Shown here in pieces: positions 50,914-59,426 of a stretch of 64,000 nt of DNA. The translations under genes and the position numbers were made by a program. The notes under the pieces were generated by a model that had not been told where the DNA came from, did no database searches, and was given only the letters and a program-made list of their open reading frames with translations. Within the stretch, counting starts at the first letter, position 1. Each line of letters begins with the position of its first letter. This stretch comes from Acidimicrobiales bacterium (GTDB lineage: Bacteria > Actinomycetota > Acidimicrobiia > Acidimicrobiales > Aldehydirespiratoraceae): positions 124,001-188,000 of the forward strand of contig JAVJSI010000013.1 of NCBI GenBank assembly GCA_040219515.1, in the 5' to 3' direction.

Positions 50914-53034
50914 ATGAGCGTGATTCCCGACTTCACGACCGTCGACCTGGGCGAGGCCGTGCCGGCTGCTGCGGTGAACGACGTCGTCAACGAGACGCCG
51001 GAGGGCATCGACATCCCCGCCGTGACCACGGCGGCCGACATCGCCGATCTCGACTTCCTCGAGACACTGCCCGGGCTTCCGCCCTACCTGCGCGGTCCGT
51101 ATCCCACGATGTACGTGAACCAGCCGTGGACGATCCGCCAGTACGCGGGCTTCTCCACAGCCGAGGCGTCCAACGCCTTCTACCGCCGCAACCTCGCCGC
51201 CGGTCAGAAGGGACTGTCGGTCGCCTTCGATCTCGCGACCCATCGCGGCTACGACTCCGACAACCCCCGCGTGTCGGGCGACGTCGGCATGGCCGGTGTG
51301 GCCATCGACTCCATCCTCGACATGCGCCAACTCTTCGACGGCATCCCGCTCGACGAGATGAGCGTGTCGATGACCATGAACGGCGCGGTGCTGCCGGTGC
51401 TGGCGCTCTACGTGGTGGCCGCCGAGGAACAGGGGGTGAAGCCGGCGCAGCTGGCCGGGACCATCCAGAACGACATCCTCAAGGAGTTCATGGTCCGCAA
51501 CACCTACATCTACCCGCCGACCCCGAGCATGCGGATCATCTCCGACATCTTCGCGTTCACCAGCGAGGAGATGCCGAAGTTCAACTCGATCTCGATCTCC
51601 GGCTACCACATGCAGGAGGCCGGCGCGACCGCCGACCTCGAGCTCGCCTACACGCTGGCCGACGGCGTCGAATACGTGCGGGCCGGCATCGAAGCCGGAC
51701 TCGACGTCGATGCGTTCGCGCCCCGGCTGAGCTTCTTCTGGGCCATCGGCATGAACTTCTTCATGGAGGTCGCCAAGCTCCGCGCCGCCCGCCTCCTGTG
51801 GGCGAAGCTGATGAAGCAGTTCGAGCCGCAGAACCCCAAGTCGCTCTCGCTGCGCACCCACAGCCAGACCAGCGGCTGGTCCCTCACCGCCCAGGACGTC
51901 TACAACAACGTCGTGCGCACCTGCGTCGAGGCGATGGCCGCCACCCAGGGCCACACGCAGTCGCTGCACACCAACGCGCTCGACGAGGCGCTCGCCCTGC
52001 CGACCGACTTCTCGGCCCGCATCGCCCGCAACACCCAGCTGTTCCTCCAGCAGGAGAGCGGCACCACCCGCACGGTCGACCCGTGGGGCGGCAGCCACCA
52101 CGTCGAGCGGCTCACCAACGAGCTCGCCAAGAAGGCGTGGGACCACATCACCGAGGTCGAGGAGATGGGCGGCATGGCCGCGGCCATCGAGGCCGGCATT
52201 CCCAAGCTCCGCATCGAGGAAGCCGCCGCTCGCACCCAGGCCCGCATCGATTCCGGACGCCAAGCCGTGATCGGCGTCAACAAGTACCGCCTCGACGAGA
52301 ACGAGGACATCGAGGTGCTCAAGATCGAGAACGCCGAGGTGCGCGCCGCGCAGATCGCGAAGCTCGAACAGCTCCGGGCCGAGCGCGACGACGACGCCGT
52401 CGAGTCCGCCCTCGCTGCGCTCACCGGTGCAGCCGAGGACGGCACCGGCAACCTGCTGGCCCTGGCGATCGACGCCGCTCGCGAGAAGGCCACCGTCGGA
52501 GAGATCAGCGATGCCCTCGAGAAGGTCTACGGTCGTCACGTCGCCACGATCCGAACCATCGAAGGGGTGTATCGAACCGAAGTGGGAGCCGACGCCGATT
52601 CCGTGACCGCGGTGCGAGCCAGGGTCGACGCGTTCGCCGAGGCGAACGGTCGCCGACCGCGCATCCTCATCGCCAAGATGGGCCAGGACGGCCACGATCG
52701 CGGCCAGAAGGTGATCGCCACGGCGTTCGCCGACCTCGGCTTCGACGTCGACATCGGCCCGCTCTTCCAGACCCCCGGCGAAGTCGCCCGGCAGGCCGTC
52801 GAGGCCGACGTCCACGTGGTCGGCGCCTCGTCGCTCGCGGCCGGCCATCTCACCCTGGTGCCCGAGCTCCGCGACGAGCTGGCCAAGCTCGGCCGCAGCG
52901 ACATCAGGATCACCGTCGGCGGGGTCATCCCTCCCGACGACGTGCCCACCCTGCTCGAGATGGGCGCGGTGGCCGTCTACCCGCCCGGCACCGTGATCCC
53001 CGACGCCGCGCTCGAACTGCTCGACCTTCTCTAG
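50914..53034 (+). CDS. mutB: Methylmalonyl-CoA mutase large subunit MutB
   Basis: The 706-residue catalytic subunit. The substrate channel and TIM barrel are recognisable ([96 protein letters not shown]-type). The C-terminal B12 domain has GQDGHDRG with the lower-axial ligand His594. It converts methylmalonyl-CoA to succinyl-CoA as the last step of propionyl-CoA use. It is followed by a 4-bp convergent overlap with the Dabb gene, and MeaB is encoded 1.7 kb on. Confidence 0.97.
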   Translation: MSVIPDFTTVDLGEAVPAAAVNDVVNETPEGIDIPAVTTAADIADLDFLETLPGLPPYLRGPYPTMYVNQPWTIRQYAGFSTAEASNAFYRRNLAAGQKGLSVAFDLATHRGYDSDNPRVSGDVGMAGVAIDSILDMRQLFDGIPLDEMSVSMTMNGAVLPVLALYVVAAEEQGVKPAQLAGTIQNDILKEFMVRNTYIYPPTPSMRIISDIFAFTSEEMPKFNSISISGYHMQEAGATADLELAYTLADGVEYVRAGIEAGLDVDAFAPRLSFFWAIGMNFFMEVAKLRAARLLWAKLMKQFEPQNPKSLSLRTHSQTSGWSLTAQDVYNNVVRTCVEAMAATQGHTQSLHTNALDEALALPTDFSARIARNTQLFLQQESGTTRTVDPWGGSHHVERLTNELAKKAWDHITEVEEMGGMAAAIEAGIPKLRIEEAAARTQARIDSGRQAVIGVNKYRLDENEDIEVLKIENAEVRAAQIAKLEQLRAERDDDAVESALAALTGAAEDGTGNLLALAIDAAREKATVGEISDALEKVYGRHVATIRTIEGVYRTEVGADADSVTAVRARVDAFAEANGRRPRILIAKMGQDGHDRGQKVIATAFADLGFDVDIGPLFQTPGEVARQAVEADVHVVGASSLAAGHLTLVPELRDELAKLGRSDIRITVGGVIPPDDVPTLLEMGAVAVYPPGTVIPDAALELLDLL

Positions 53035-53327
53035 CCGTCGAGCTCGATCTGGGCTCGGGTCAACGCCGTGACGTGAGGACGGATGTGGTCGTCGAGCACC
53101 CGCACGTGCTCGGGGTGCCCGGAGTACGTCTCGTAGCCATCGACCGAATCGAAATCGGCCGCGATCACGAGGGTCGCGGTGCCGGGCCCGAGGCCGAGGT
53201 CGCGACCGACGCTGTAGGAGCGGATCTCGGGGATGAGGCCCGGCAGGCGCTCGAGTTCGTCGATGACGGTCTGCACGAGCGACTCCTCGACGCCGTCGAA
53301 CGTGAGCAACACGGTGTGGCGGATCAT
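53031..53327 (-). CDS. Dabb-family (stress-responsive A/B barrel) protein
   Basis: A 98-residue dimeric alpha/beta-barrel protein: it opens [15 protein letters not shown], and the family end block [23 protein letters not shown] (here [14 protein letters not shown]) is visible. Members act as small isomerases, cyclases or peroxidase-like proteins, or are of unknown function. Its stop overlaps the mutB stop region by 4 bp (convergent). A mechanosensitive channel gene ends just downstream on the same strand. Confidence 0.85.
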   Translation of the reverse strand: MIRHTVLLTFDGVEESLVQTVIDELERLPGLIPEIRSYSVGRDLGLGPGTATLVIAADFDSVDGYETYSGHPEHVRVLDDHIRPHVTALTRAQIELDG

Positions 53328-53336
53328 GCCCGAAAG

Positions 53337-54188
53337 TTAGACCCGTTTCTCCCCAGGGGGGTCCTCCCTGCTGTCGGTGATGTCCGGTCGGGTGATCGGT
53401 AGCGCCGGGCTGTCGTCGGCCACGTGGACCACCGTCTGCGGGAACGCGATGTCGATGCCGACGTCGGCGAGCGCCTCGCGAGCGGCGATCGCCACTTCGC
53501 TGACGATCCACGAGGCCTCGAGCTCCTCGGACGGATGCCAGAAGCGCAGCTCCATGAGCACGCCGGAGGCCTCGAACGACCGGACGAGGGCAGCCACCGG
53601 GAGATCGACACCCTCCACGCCGGCGACCGCACGCGTCAGCACCTGTTGGGCCTGGCGAAGATCGGTGCGGTAGTCGACCTCGACCGCGAGGCAGGTCCGT
53701 CGCGATGGGTCGCGGGTGAAGTTCTCGAGTGGTTCGTCGAGAATCTTCAAGTTCGGCACATACGCCGTCGTGCCGTCATGGGTGAGGATCACGACCGCGC
53801 GGCCATTGACGTCGAGCACGGTACCGGTCACTCCGTTGCTGTCGATCTGGTCGCCAGGCCGGATCGGCCGTCGCGCATGGATCATCGCTGCGCCGACCAG
53901 GTTCCCGAGCACCGGCTGAAGGCTGAGAGCGACGACCGCGCCGCCGATGCCGAGCGCCCCGAGCAGCGGGCCGATCTGGACGCCCAGCTGGCTGAGCGCG
54001 GTGAAGGTGGCTATCGCAAGGATCAGGATGCTGAGCACCCGGCCCGCGACCGTCATGGCGGTGCCCTGTGTCTTCGTACGACGACCCGCGGCGCGCACCG
54101 CACGGTTCACCGCGAAGGCAAACGCCACGCCGACAACGACCGTGGTCGCCGCAATCACCTGATCGCTCGTTGTCGCCGCGAGCAGCAT
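53337..54188 (-). CDS. Small-conductance mechanosensitive channel (MscS family)
   Basis: A 283-residue membrane channel. Three N-terminal helices are followed by the pore-lining TM3 with GALGIGGAVVALSLQPVLGNLVGAAMIHARRPIRPGD, and then the beta-domain with GTVLDVNGRAVVILTHDGTTAYVPN. It protects against hypo-osmotic shock. The GAGGAGG ribosome site before ATG 54188 fixes the start; the longer frame to 54566 is a shadow of the neighbour. It lies downstream of the SnoaL-like gene on the same strand. Confidence 0.93.
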   Translation of the reverse strand: MLLAATTSDQVIAATTVVVGVAFAFAVNRAVRAAGRRTKTQGTAMTVAGRVLSILILAIATFTALSQLGVQIGPLLGALGIGGAVVALSLQPVLGNLVGAAMIHARRPIRPGDQIDSNGVTGTVLDVNGRAVVILTHDGTTAYVPNLKILDEPLENFTRDPSRRTCLAVEVDYRTDLRQAQQVLTRAVAGVEGVDLPVAALVRSFEASGVLMELRFWHPSEELEASWIVSEVAIAAREALADVGIDIAFPQTVVHVADDSPALPITRPDITDSREDPPGEKRV

Positions 54189-54235
54189 CGCGGCCTCCTC
54201 CTGCTCGCGGGACCCGGCCGGGCCCCACCCGAAAG

Positions 54236-54703
54236 CTAGACCCAATCCCTCTCGGCGGGCGGGCCGACCATGTCGGCGCCGGGCTGCCAGGTGGACTGAC
54301 GCATCGCCTGCATCAGGTGGCTCTCGGAGTACATGTCCTCCTCGTAGGAGAACTTCCCGTCGCCCGCGTACTCCAAGTACGACATGCCGAAGTTGTCGAT
54401 CGGTGAGCCGTCCTCCAGTTCGCCGGGCAGTCGGTTGCTCCAGCGCAGGAACACGCGGTCGCCGTCGATGGCTTCCCAGAAATGGGGAAAGTCCCACGTG
54501 GCGAGTCCGGCCATCGAGCTGTCGAGGAACTCGACGAGGGCGTCGACCCCCTCGTGGCGTCCCCACATCGAGTCGACGAACACCGCGTCCTCGGTGAACA
54601 CCTCGCTGAGCTCACTCCACGGGATCGTGCCTGCGATCGCGGCACGCCGCAGCTCGAGGTAGCGCTGGATGGTTGCTTCGATCTCTGCTCGTTCGTGGGC
54701 CAT
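54236..54703 (-). CDS. SnoaL/NTF2-like protein
   Basis: A 155-residue NTF2-fold protein (MAHERAEIEATIQRYLELRRAAIAGTIPW, DAVFVDSMWGRHEG, DGDRVFLRWSNRLPGELEDGSPIDNFGMSYLEYAGDGKFSYEEDMY). The family includes small isomerases and ring-opening enzymes as well as binders. ATG 54703 sits 7 nt after a minus-strand TACCGT box (54716-54711), so it is probably leaderless. It is divergent from meaB, with overlapping promoters. Confidence 0.8.
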   Translation of the reverse strand: MAHERAEIEATIQRYLELRRAAIAGTIPWSELSEVFTEDAVFVDSMWGRHEGVDALVEFLDSSMAGLATWDFPHFWEAIDGDRVFLRWSNRLPGELEDGSPIDNFGMSYLEYAGDGKFSYEEDMYSESHLMQAMRQSTWQPGADMVGPPAERDWV

Positions 54704-54710
54704 GGCGGAG

Positions 54711-54720
54711 ACGGTAACGT
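54711..54720. promoter_or_regulatory. Overlapping divergent -10 boxes ACGGTAACGT (SnoaL-like / meaB)
   Basis: The minus box TACCGT (54716-54711) is 7 nt from ATG 54703, and the plus box TAACGT (54715-54720) is 8 nt from ATG 54729. Both starts are leaderless and the two boxes share the central TA, so the promoters cannot be bound independently at the same moment. Confidence 0.6.
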
Positions 54721-54728
54721 CGGCGGCG

Positions 54729-55733
54729 ATGGCAGAGGAAATGGACACCGAACTGGCCGGGGGGGTGTTGGCCGGCGACCGCACGGCCATCGGACGGGCC
54801 ATCACGCTCGTCGAGTCGACGCGGCCCGACCATCGAGAGCGGGCCGGCGCGCTGCTGACTCGATTGCTCCCACACACCGGGGCCGCGCACCGGGTCGGCA
54901 TCACCGGCGTGCCCGGGGTGGGCAAGTCCACGTTCATCGAGTCGCTCGGCACCTCGCTCACCGCGAAGGGCCACCGCGTGGCCGTGCTCGCCGTGGACCC
55001 GTCGAGCTCGCGCACCGGTGGGTCGATCCTCGGTGACAAGACCCGGATGGCCGCGCTCGCGGTCGACGACCGGGCGTTCATCCGGCCCTCGCCATCGGCC
55101 GGCACCCTCGGTGGCGTCACCCGGGCCACCCGCGAATCGATGCTGGTGCTCGAGGCCGCCGGCTACGACGTCGTGCTGGTCGAGACGGTGGGCGTCGGGC
55201 AGTCCGAGACCGTGGTGCACGGAATGGTCGACATCTTCGTCGTGTTGATGCTCGCCGGCGCGGGCGACGAACTCCAGGGCATCAAGAAGGGCGTGCTCGA
55301 GCTCGCCGACCTGCTCGCGGTGAACAAGGCCGACGGTGACAACGCGGACCGGGCCGCGTTGGCCGCCGGTGACTATCGACGGGCCCTTCATCTCCTTCAG
55401 CCGGCCAGCGAAAACTGGACGCCGCCGGTGCTCACCTGCTCGGGCCTGACCGGCGCCGGACTCGACGAGCTGTGGGAACAGATCGAGCTGCATCGCCGCA
55501 CGCTCTCCGCCTCGGGCGAGCGCGATGAGCGGCGGCGGACGCAACAGCTCGAGTGGATGAACGCGATGCTCGTCGACCGGCTCGTCGGCCGGTTCGAGAC
55601 CGACCCCGCGGTCGTCGCCCGTCGCCCGGCCATCGAGCGCGCGGTGCTGGCCGGTGACGTCACCCCGTCGATGGCCGTCGAGCAGTTGCTGGGCGCCGAC
55701 ACCGAGACCGGCACGGACACGGGCGCTCACTGA
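54729..55733 (+). CDS. meaB: Methylmalonyl-CoA mutase GTPase chaperone MeaB
   Basis: A 334-residue G3E-family GTPase (MeaB/ArgK). It has the Walker A GVPGVGKSTFIESLG, the DPSSSRTGGSILGDKTRM block, VETVGVGQSETVVHGMVD (Walker B/switch) and NKADGDN (NKxD). It protects and reloads the cobalamin of methylmalonyl-CoA mutase and gates its cofactor. Genomic linkage to mutA and mutB strongly supports this. ATG 54729 is 8 nt after a TAACGT box, hence leaderless. Confidence 0.95.
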   Translation: MAEEMDTELAGGVLAGDRTAIGRAITLVESTRPDHRERAGALLTRLLPHTGAAHRVGITGVPGVGKSTFIESLGTSLTAKGHRVAVLAVDPSSSRTGGSILGDKTRMAALAVDDRAFIRPSPSAGTLGGVTRATRESMLVLEAAGYDVVLVETVGVGQSETVVHGMVDIFVVLMLAGAGDELQGIKKGVLELADLLAVNKADGDNADRAALAAGDYRRALHLLQPASENWTPPVLTCSGLTGAGLDELWEQIELHRRTLSASGERDERRRTQQLEWMNAMLVDRLVGRFETDPAVVARRPAIERAVLAGDVTPSMAVEQLLGADTETGTDTGAH

Positions 55734-55752
55734 GCGTCGGTCCCACCGGGCC

Positions 55753-55871
55753 ACCGAGGGGTCGACAGCACGAGAAGCACCCCGTACTCTCCGCTCGCGG
55801 GGAGGCGATGATCCTTCGGCAGGCCTGGTCGCGGCGCCGAAGAGAAGCCACAGCGAAACCGGCCCCTCGGT
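55753..55871 (+). promoter_or_regulatory. Structured 5'-leader candidate before the lysyl oxidase gene
   Basis: A 9-bp closing helix pairs ACCGAGGGG (55753-55761) with CCCCTCGGT (55863-55871). Inside are a CTTCGGC/GCCGAAG hairpin and a CTCC/GGAG stem. A TACTCT box lies near 55794. It resembles a structured leader but matches no riboswitch class I can name. Confidence 0.3.
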
Positions 55872-55890
55872 CGACCACTCGGAGTGAGCA

Positions 55891-58125
55891 ATGCCCGGTT
55901 TCCCCACCCGACCCAACCGCCGTCCACTCGGCGAACGCCCCGGTCGCAAGCTGACGGTCATGGTGCTGGCGGTCATCGGCGCGGTGGTCGCAGTGGCCTC
56001 GCCGGCCGCAGCCCACCACGATCCCGACCAACTCGCCGCCGCCGAACGCGCCGCGGACGCGCTCGACTCGACCGCCGGCGGTGGGGGTCTGCCGTTGTCG
56101 TTCGTGGTGCTCGCCACTGTCGCGCTCCTGCTGGCGTTGGCTCTCGGGCGTGGCGTTCGCCTGGCCCGCCCGTCGCGCCGCCTCGTCGCGTTGGTCGCCA
56201 CCGCCGGACTGCTCTCGCTGCCGCTGGCCGCGTCGCCGGCCGGCGCCGCCACGATCCTCCTGCCCGATCTGATCTCGGACCAGCCCGACCCCAACGGATC
56301 GGTCGAGATAAACAACTACACGGGCACCCCCCGGCTCATCCTCCGCTTCGACGGCTACGTCACCAATGTCGGCCAGGGCCCGCTGCGGGTGTCGGGCAAT
56401 CCGCAGATCACCAACTCCTCGAACAGTGCCGCCGTGCATCAGCGGGCGCTCGACACCAACGGCAACTGGAACGTGGTCGGCACGCCGACCGTGCAGTACG
56501 AGACGGCCGACAGTCACAACCACTTCCACCTCATGGAGGTGGGCCGCTACTCGCTGTGGAACCAGTCGCAGACGGCCGAGGCCGCGCCCGGCCAGAAGGT
56601 CGGGTTCTGCCTGTACGACATCGAACACGCCGAGGCCGAGGACTGGAGCGGGCCGCGACCCGGCCGGACCTACACGGGCTCGGTCACCCAGTTCTGCGAC
56701 AGCAACAATCCCAACACGACCGATCTCGTGATGGGCGTGAGCAACGGGTGGCGCGACGTCTATGGCGCCTACCTCACCTTCCAGTGGGTCGACGTGAGCG
56801 ACACCGCACCCGGCATCTACTACCTGGCCAACGAGGCCGACCCGCACAATCGCATTCTCGAATCCGACGAGTCCAACAATCAGATCGGCTTCTCCGAGAC
56901 ATCGTCGGTGATCCCCGGCTACAACGCGCGACCGGTCGAGTCGGTCGAGACGCTCGAGGGTGCGCCGGTCGCCATCTCGCTGTCGAGCGAGTCGTTCGGG
57001 TCACCCGGGTCTCGTCGGTTCCGGGTGGTCACCCCGCCGGCGCACGGATCGCTCAACGTCGCGACCGGCACGAAGTTCTCGTCGGCCTCGGTCACCTACA
57101 CGCCCGACCCGGGCCATGTCGGGTCCGACAGCTTCGAGTACGTGGCCCTCGACAACTCGAGTGCCTACCCCCTCAACCCCACGAGGGCGGCCGTGTCGAT
57201 CGACGTCGGCGAGGTACCGACCCCGTCGGTGCAGATCTCCGGAGCGCCGGCCTCGCTCATCGCCGGCACGTCGGCGAGCCTGAGCGCCGCCGTCGCCAAC
57301 GCGCCCTCGGCGGTGACCTGGTCCGTCGACGGGGTCGTCGGCGGCAACGCCACCGTCGGGACCATCACCGCCGGTGGTCTGTTCATCGCGCCGAGCTCGG
57401 TGCCGGCCGGAGGTGACGTGACCGTGCGGGCCACCCTCGCCGCCGATCCGTCGTACTACGACGAGGTCACCATCACGATCGATCCGGTCCCGAACAACGC
57501 GCCGGTGCTGATGCCGGTCGACGACCAGGTCTCGACCGTCGGCGATGCCGTGAACCTGGCGATCGGGGCGACCGATCCCGACGGTGATCCGTTCACCTTC
57601 TCGGCCGTCGGCCTGCCCACCGGCACCTCGATCCACCCGTCGACGGGCGTGATCTCGGGCACGGTGACCGAATCCGGCGACTTCTCGGTGACGGTGACCA
57701 CCGACGACGGCACCGACACCGACACCGTCGAGTTCGACTGGGCCATCGACGTCCGGCCGACCATCGCGCCGGGCATCGTCGCCTTCTGGGAGGGCGACGC
57801 GGGTTCGCAGGTCGTCTCCGTGCCGCTGACCCTCAGTGACCCGGTGTCGCAGGAGGTGACCGTCGAGTGGGCCACCGGGGACACCGGCGCCCCCGGTATC
57901 GCGACGGAGGGAATCGACTTCGCGGCGGCGAGCGGCACCGCGACGTTCGCACCCGGAGAGACCTCGACCACGGTGGACATCACGGTCTACGGCGACACGG
58001 TCGACGAGCCGCCGGCTTGGCTGGGGGAGTGGGGCATCGTCGCCTTCAGCTCACCATCGGCCAACGCCGACATCGACTACTTCTTCTTCGGTCTGGGGAT
58101 CTTCGTGATCGTCGACGATGACTAG
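55891..58125 (+). CDS. Secreted prokaryotic lysyl oxidase-like protein with Ig-like and Calx-beta domains
   Basis: A 744-residue exported protein. Two hydrophobic segments (~24-50 and ~65-115) open it, then a lysyl-oxidase-type copper domain (~125-345): ILLPDLISDQPDPNG, the copper-ligand cluster His209-Asn-His211-Phe-His213, VGFCLYDIEHAEAED and SNGWRDVYGAYLTFQWVDVSD. Downstream come a cadherin/Big_9-like domain (VTYTPDPGHVGSDSFEYVAL), further Ig-like repeats, a putative-Ig (He_PIG) module with DPDGDPFTFSAVGLPTG, and a Calx-beta-like end (TEGIDFAAASGTATFAPGET). It likely deaminates lysine or amines in envelope or matrix proteins. The usual Tyr-quinone residue cannot be confirmed by eye. Start is ATG 55891. 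Confidence 0.82.
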   Translation: MPGFPTRPNRRPLGERPGRKLTVMVLAVIGAVVAVASPAAAHHDPDQLAAAERAADALDSTAGGGGLPLSFVVLATVALLLALALGRGVRLARPSRRLVALVATAGLLSLPLAASPAGAATILLPDLISDQPDPNGSVEINNYTGTPRLILRFDGYVTNVGQGPLRVSGNPQITNSSNSAAVHQRALDTNGNWNVVGTPTVQYETADSHNHFHLMEVGRYSLWNQSQTAEAAPGQKVGFCLYDIEHAEAEDWSGPRPGRTYTGSVTQFCDSNNPNTTDLVMGVSNGWRDVYGAYLTFQWVDVSDTAPGIYYLANEADPHNRILESDESNNQIGFSETSSVIPGYNARPVESVETLEGAPVAISLSSESFGSPGSRRFRVVTPPAHGSLNVATGTKFSSASVTYTPDPGHVGSDSFEYVALDNSSAYPLNPTRAAVSIDVGEVPTPSVQISGAPASLIAGTSASLSAAVANAPSAVTWSVDGVVGGNATVGTITAGGLFIAPSSVPAGGDVTVRATLAADPSYYDEVTITIDPVPNNAPVLMPVDDQVSTVGDAVNLAIGATDPDGDPFTFSAVGLPTGTSIHPSTGVISGTVTESGDFSVTVTTDDGTDTDTVEFDWAIDVRPTIAPGIVAFWEGDAGSQVVSVPLTLSDPVSQEVTVEWATGDTGAPGIATEGIDFAAASGTATFAPGETSTTVDITVYGDTVDEPPAWLGEWGIVAFSSPSANADIDYFFFGLGIFVIVDDD

Positions 58126-58137
58126 CGGCGTGAGCCG

Positions 58138-59343
58138 TCAGCGGGGCCGGGCCACGTAGCGGCCCACCGGCCGGAACCGGATCGGACTCTCGTCGTACTC
58201 CTCGAGGGCGTGGGCGAGCCATCCCGCGGTGCGGGCGATCGCGAACACGACCTCACCCGCGTCGGGCCCCATGCCGGTGATGTAGGTCATCGCCCCGAGC
58301 GCCAGGTCGACGTTGGGGGCCGCGGTGATCCGCTCGCTCGTGCGGGCGACGACCGACGCCACGACGTCCATCCGGTCCTCCCCGACCGTCGTGTCGACGG
58401 ATGCCTCGCCGAGTGCATCGAAGAGAAGATCGTGACGCGGGTCGCGCGTGCGGTGGATGAAGTGACCGATGCCGGGGACCCGGCCGTCGCGCCGCATCAC
58501 CTCGGCGATCGCCGCGTCCGGGCCGTTGGCCTCGGCGTCCTCGAACATCATGTGCACCGTCTTGCTGGCGGCGCCGTGGAGGGGCCCGGCCAGCGGACCG
58601 AGCCCGGCGAGGAGCACCGCGTGCGGCGCCGCCCGGGTGGACGCGGCGAGACGGGCGGCCAGCGTGGACGTGGCCATGCCGTGGTCGGCCAGGATCACCA
58701 GGGCGGTCTCGAGAACCGGCCATTGATCGGGGTCGGCGGTGGTGAGGCGCACCCAGAGTCGCTCGGCGATGCGATCGCTCTCGACCTCGTGGTCGGTGGG
58801 CAGCGAGTCGACGATCGCCCGGATCAGTCGTCGACCGGTGGTGACCGCACCCTCGGTCGAACGGTCGTCGCGAAAGGGGTCGGCGGCACCGGCCGCGACC
58901 ACGCCGGCCATCATCCGATCGGTGGGGGTGGCGTGGGCGGGAAGAGCGCGGGCCGCTCGCCGAACGGCCGTGGCGACGGCGCGGTCCGACGTCCACGGCT
59001 CGGCCGCGGTCAACTCGCCTCCCCACAGCAGCTCGGCCACGGACTCATAGGAGTGGCCGGCGGCGACGAGGTCGTCGAGCCCGTGATCGCGGTAGCGCAC
59101 CGACCCGTCGACCACGTCGGTGATGCCGGAGGAGATCGGGACCTCGAGCCGACCCGGGCGGTCGTCGGCCTTGCGGCGGCGGAAGCGGTCGATCTCGGCG
59201 GGGTCGAACGTCGACGACTTCCCGTCGAGGTGACGTTCGGAGTGCAGGAGACCGCGACTCACGTAGGCGTAGATCGTCTCGCGCTTCACCCCGAGTCGGG
59301 ATGCCGCCTCCGCCGCGCTGATTCGTTCGTCGGTCGCGTTCAT
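58138..59343 (-). CDS. Citrate synthase-family enzyme with N-terminal MerR-like helix-turn-helix
   Basis: A 401-residue protein. Residues ~8-55 form a MerR/excisionase-type HTH (AAEAASRLGVKRETIYAYVSRGLL and FDPAEIDRFRRRK). The rest is a citrate synthase core with catalytic residues intact: His256 in AGPLHGAASK, His294 in GIGHFIHRTRDPR and Asp346 in PNVDLALGA. The DNA-binding segment suggests dual catalysis and regulation, or a regulatory citrate-synthase-like protein; both are seen in Actinobacteria. It is divergent from a second citrate synthase gene, across an AT-rich region with three TCAATGT repeats that it might bind. Confidence 0.9.
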   Translation of the reverse strand: MNATDERISAAEAASRLGVKRETIYAYVSRGLLHSERHLDGKSSTFDPAEIDRFRRRKADDRPGRLEVPISSGITDVVDGSVRYRDHGLDDLVAAGHSYESVAELLWGGELTAAEPWTSDRAVATAVRRAARALPAHATPTDRMMAGVVAAGAADPFRDDRSTEGAVTTGRRLIRAIVDSLPTDHEVESDRIAERLWVRLTTADPDQWPVLETALVILADHGMATSTLAARLAASTRAAPHAVLLAGLGPLAGPLHGAASKTVHMMFEDAEANGPDAAIAEVMRRDGRVPGIGHFIHRTRDPRHDLLFDALGEASVDTTVGEDRMDVVASVVARTSERITAAPNVDLALGAMTYITGMGPDAGEVVFAIARTAGWLAHALEEYDESPIRFRPVGRYVARPR

Positions 59344-59361
59344 CGGGTGGGGCTCCGTAGG

Positions 59362-59401
59362 TTGATGGAATCAATGTTGACCCGATCAATGTTGTCAATG
59401 T
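59362..59401. promoter_or_regulatory. Repeated TCAATGT operator region between two citrate synthase genes
   Basis: TCAATGT occurs at 59371, 59386 and 59395, plus an inverted TTGAT-GGA-ATCAA (59362-59374). The minus strand also has a TTGACA -35 box (59398-59393). This AT-rich block in a GC-rich genome is likely the shared operator of the divergent genes. Confidence 0.55.
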
Positions 59402-59426
59402 ACTCGGAAAGGCGCAGTTTGGAGGC

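Noticed and set aside
50854-53511. Minus-strand 885-residue frame opposite mutB
   Set aside because: It mirrors the coding gene and is His/Arg/Val-rich without domain motifs; an expected GC-rich antisense shadow.
55753-55871. Known c-di-GMP or c-di-AMP riboswitch before the lysyl oxidase
   Set aside because: The sequence does not match the conserved core of either class that I can recall; left as an unclassified leader candidate.
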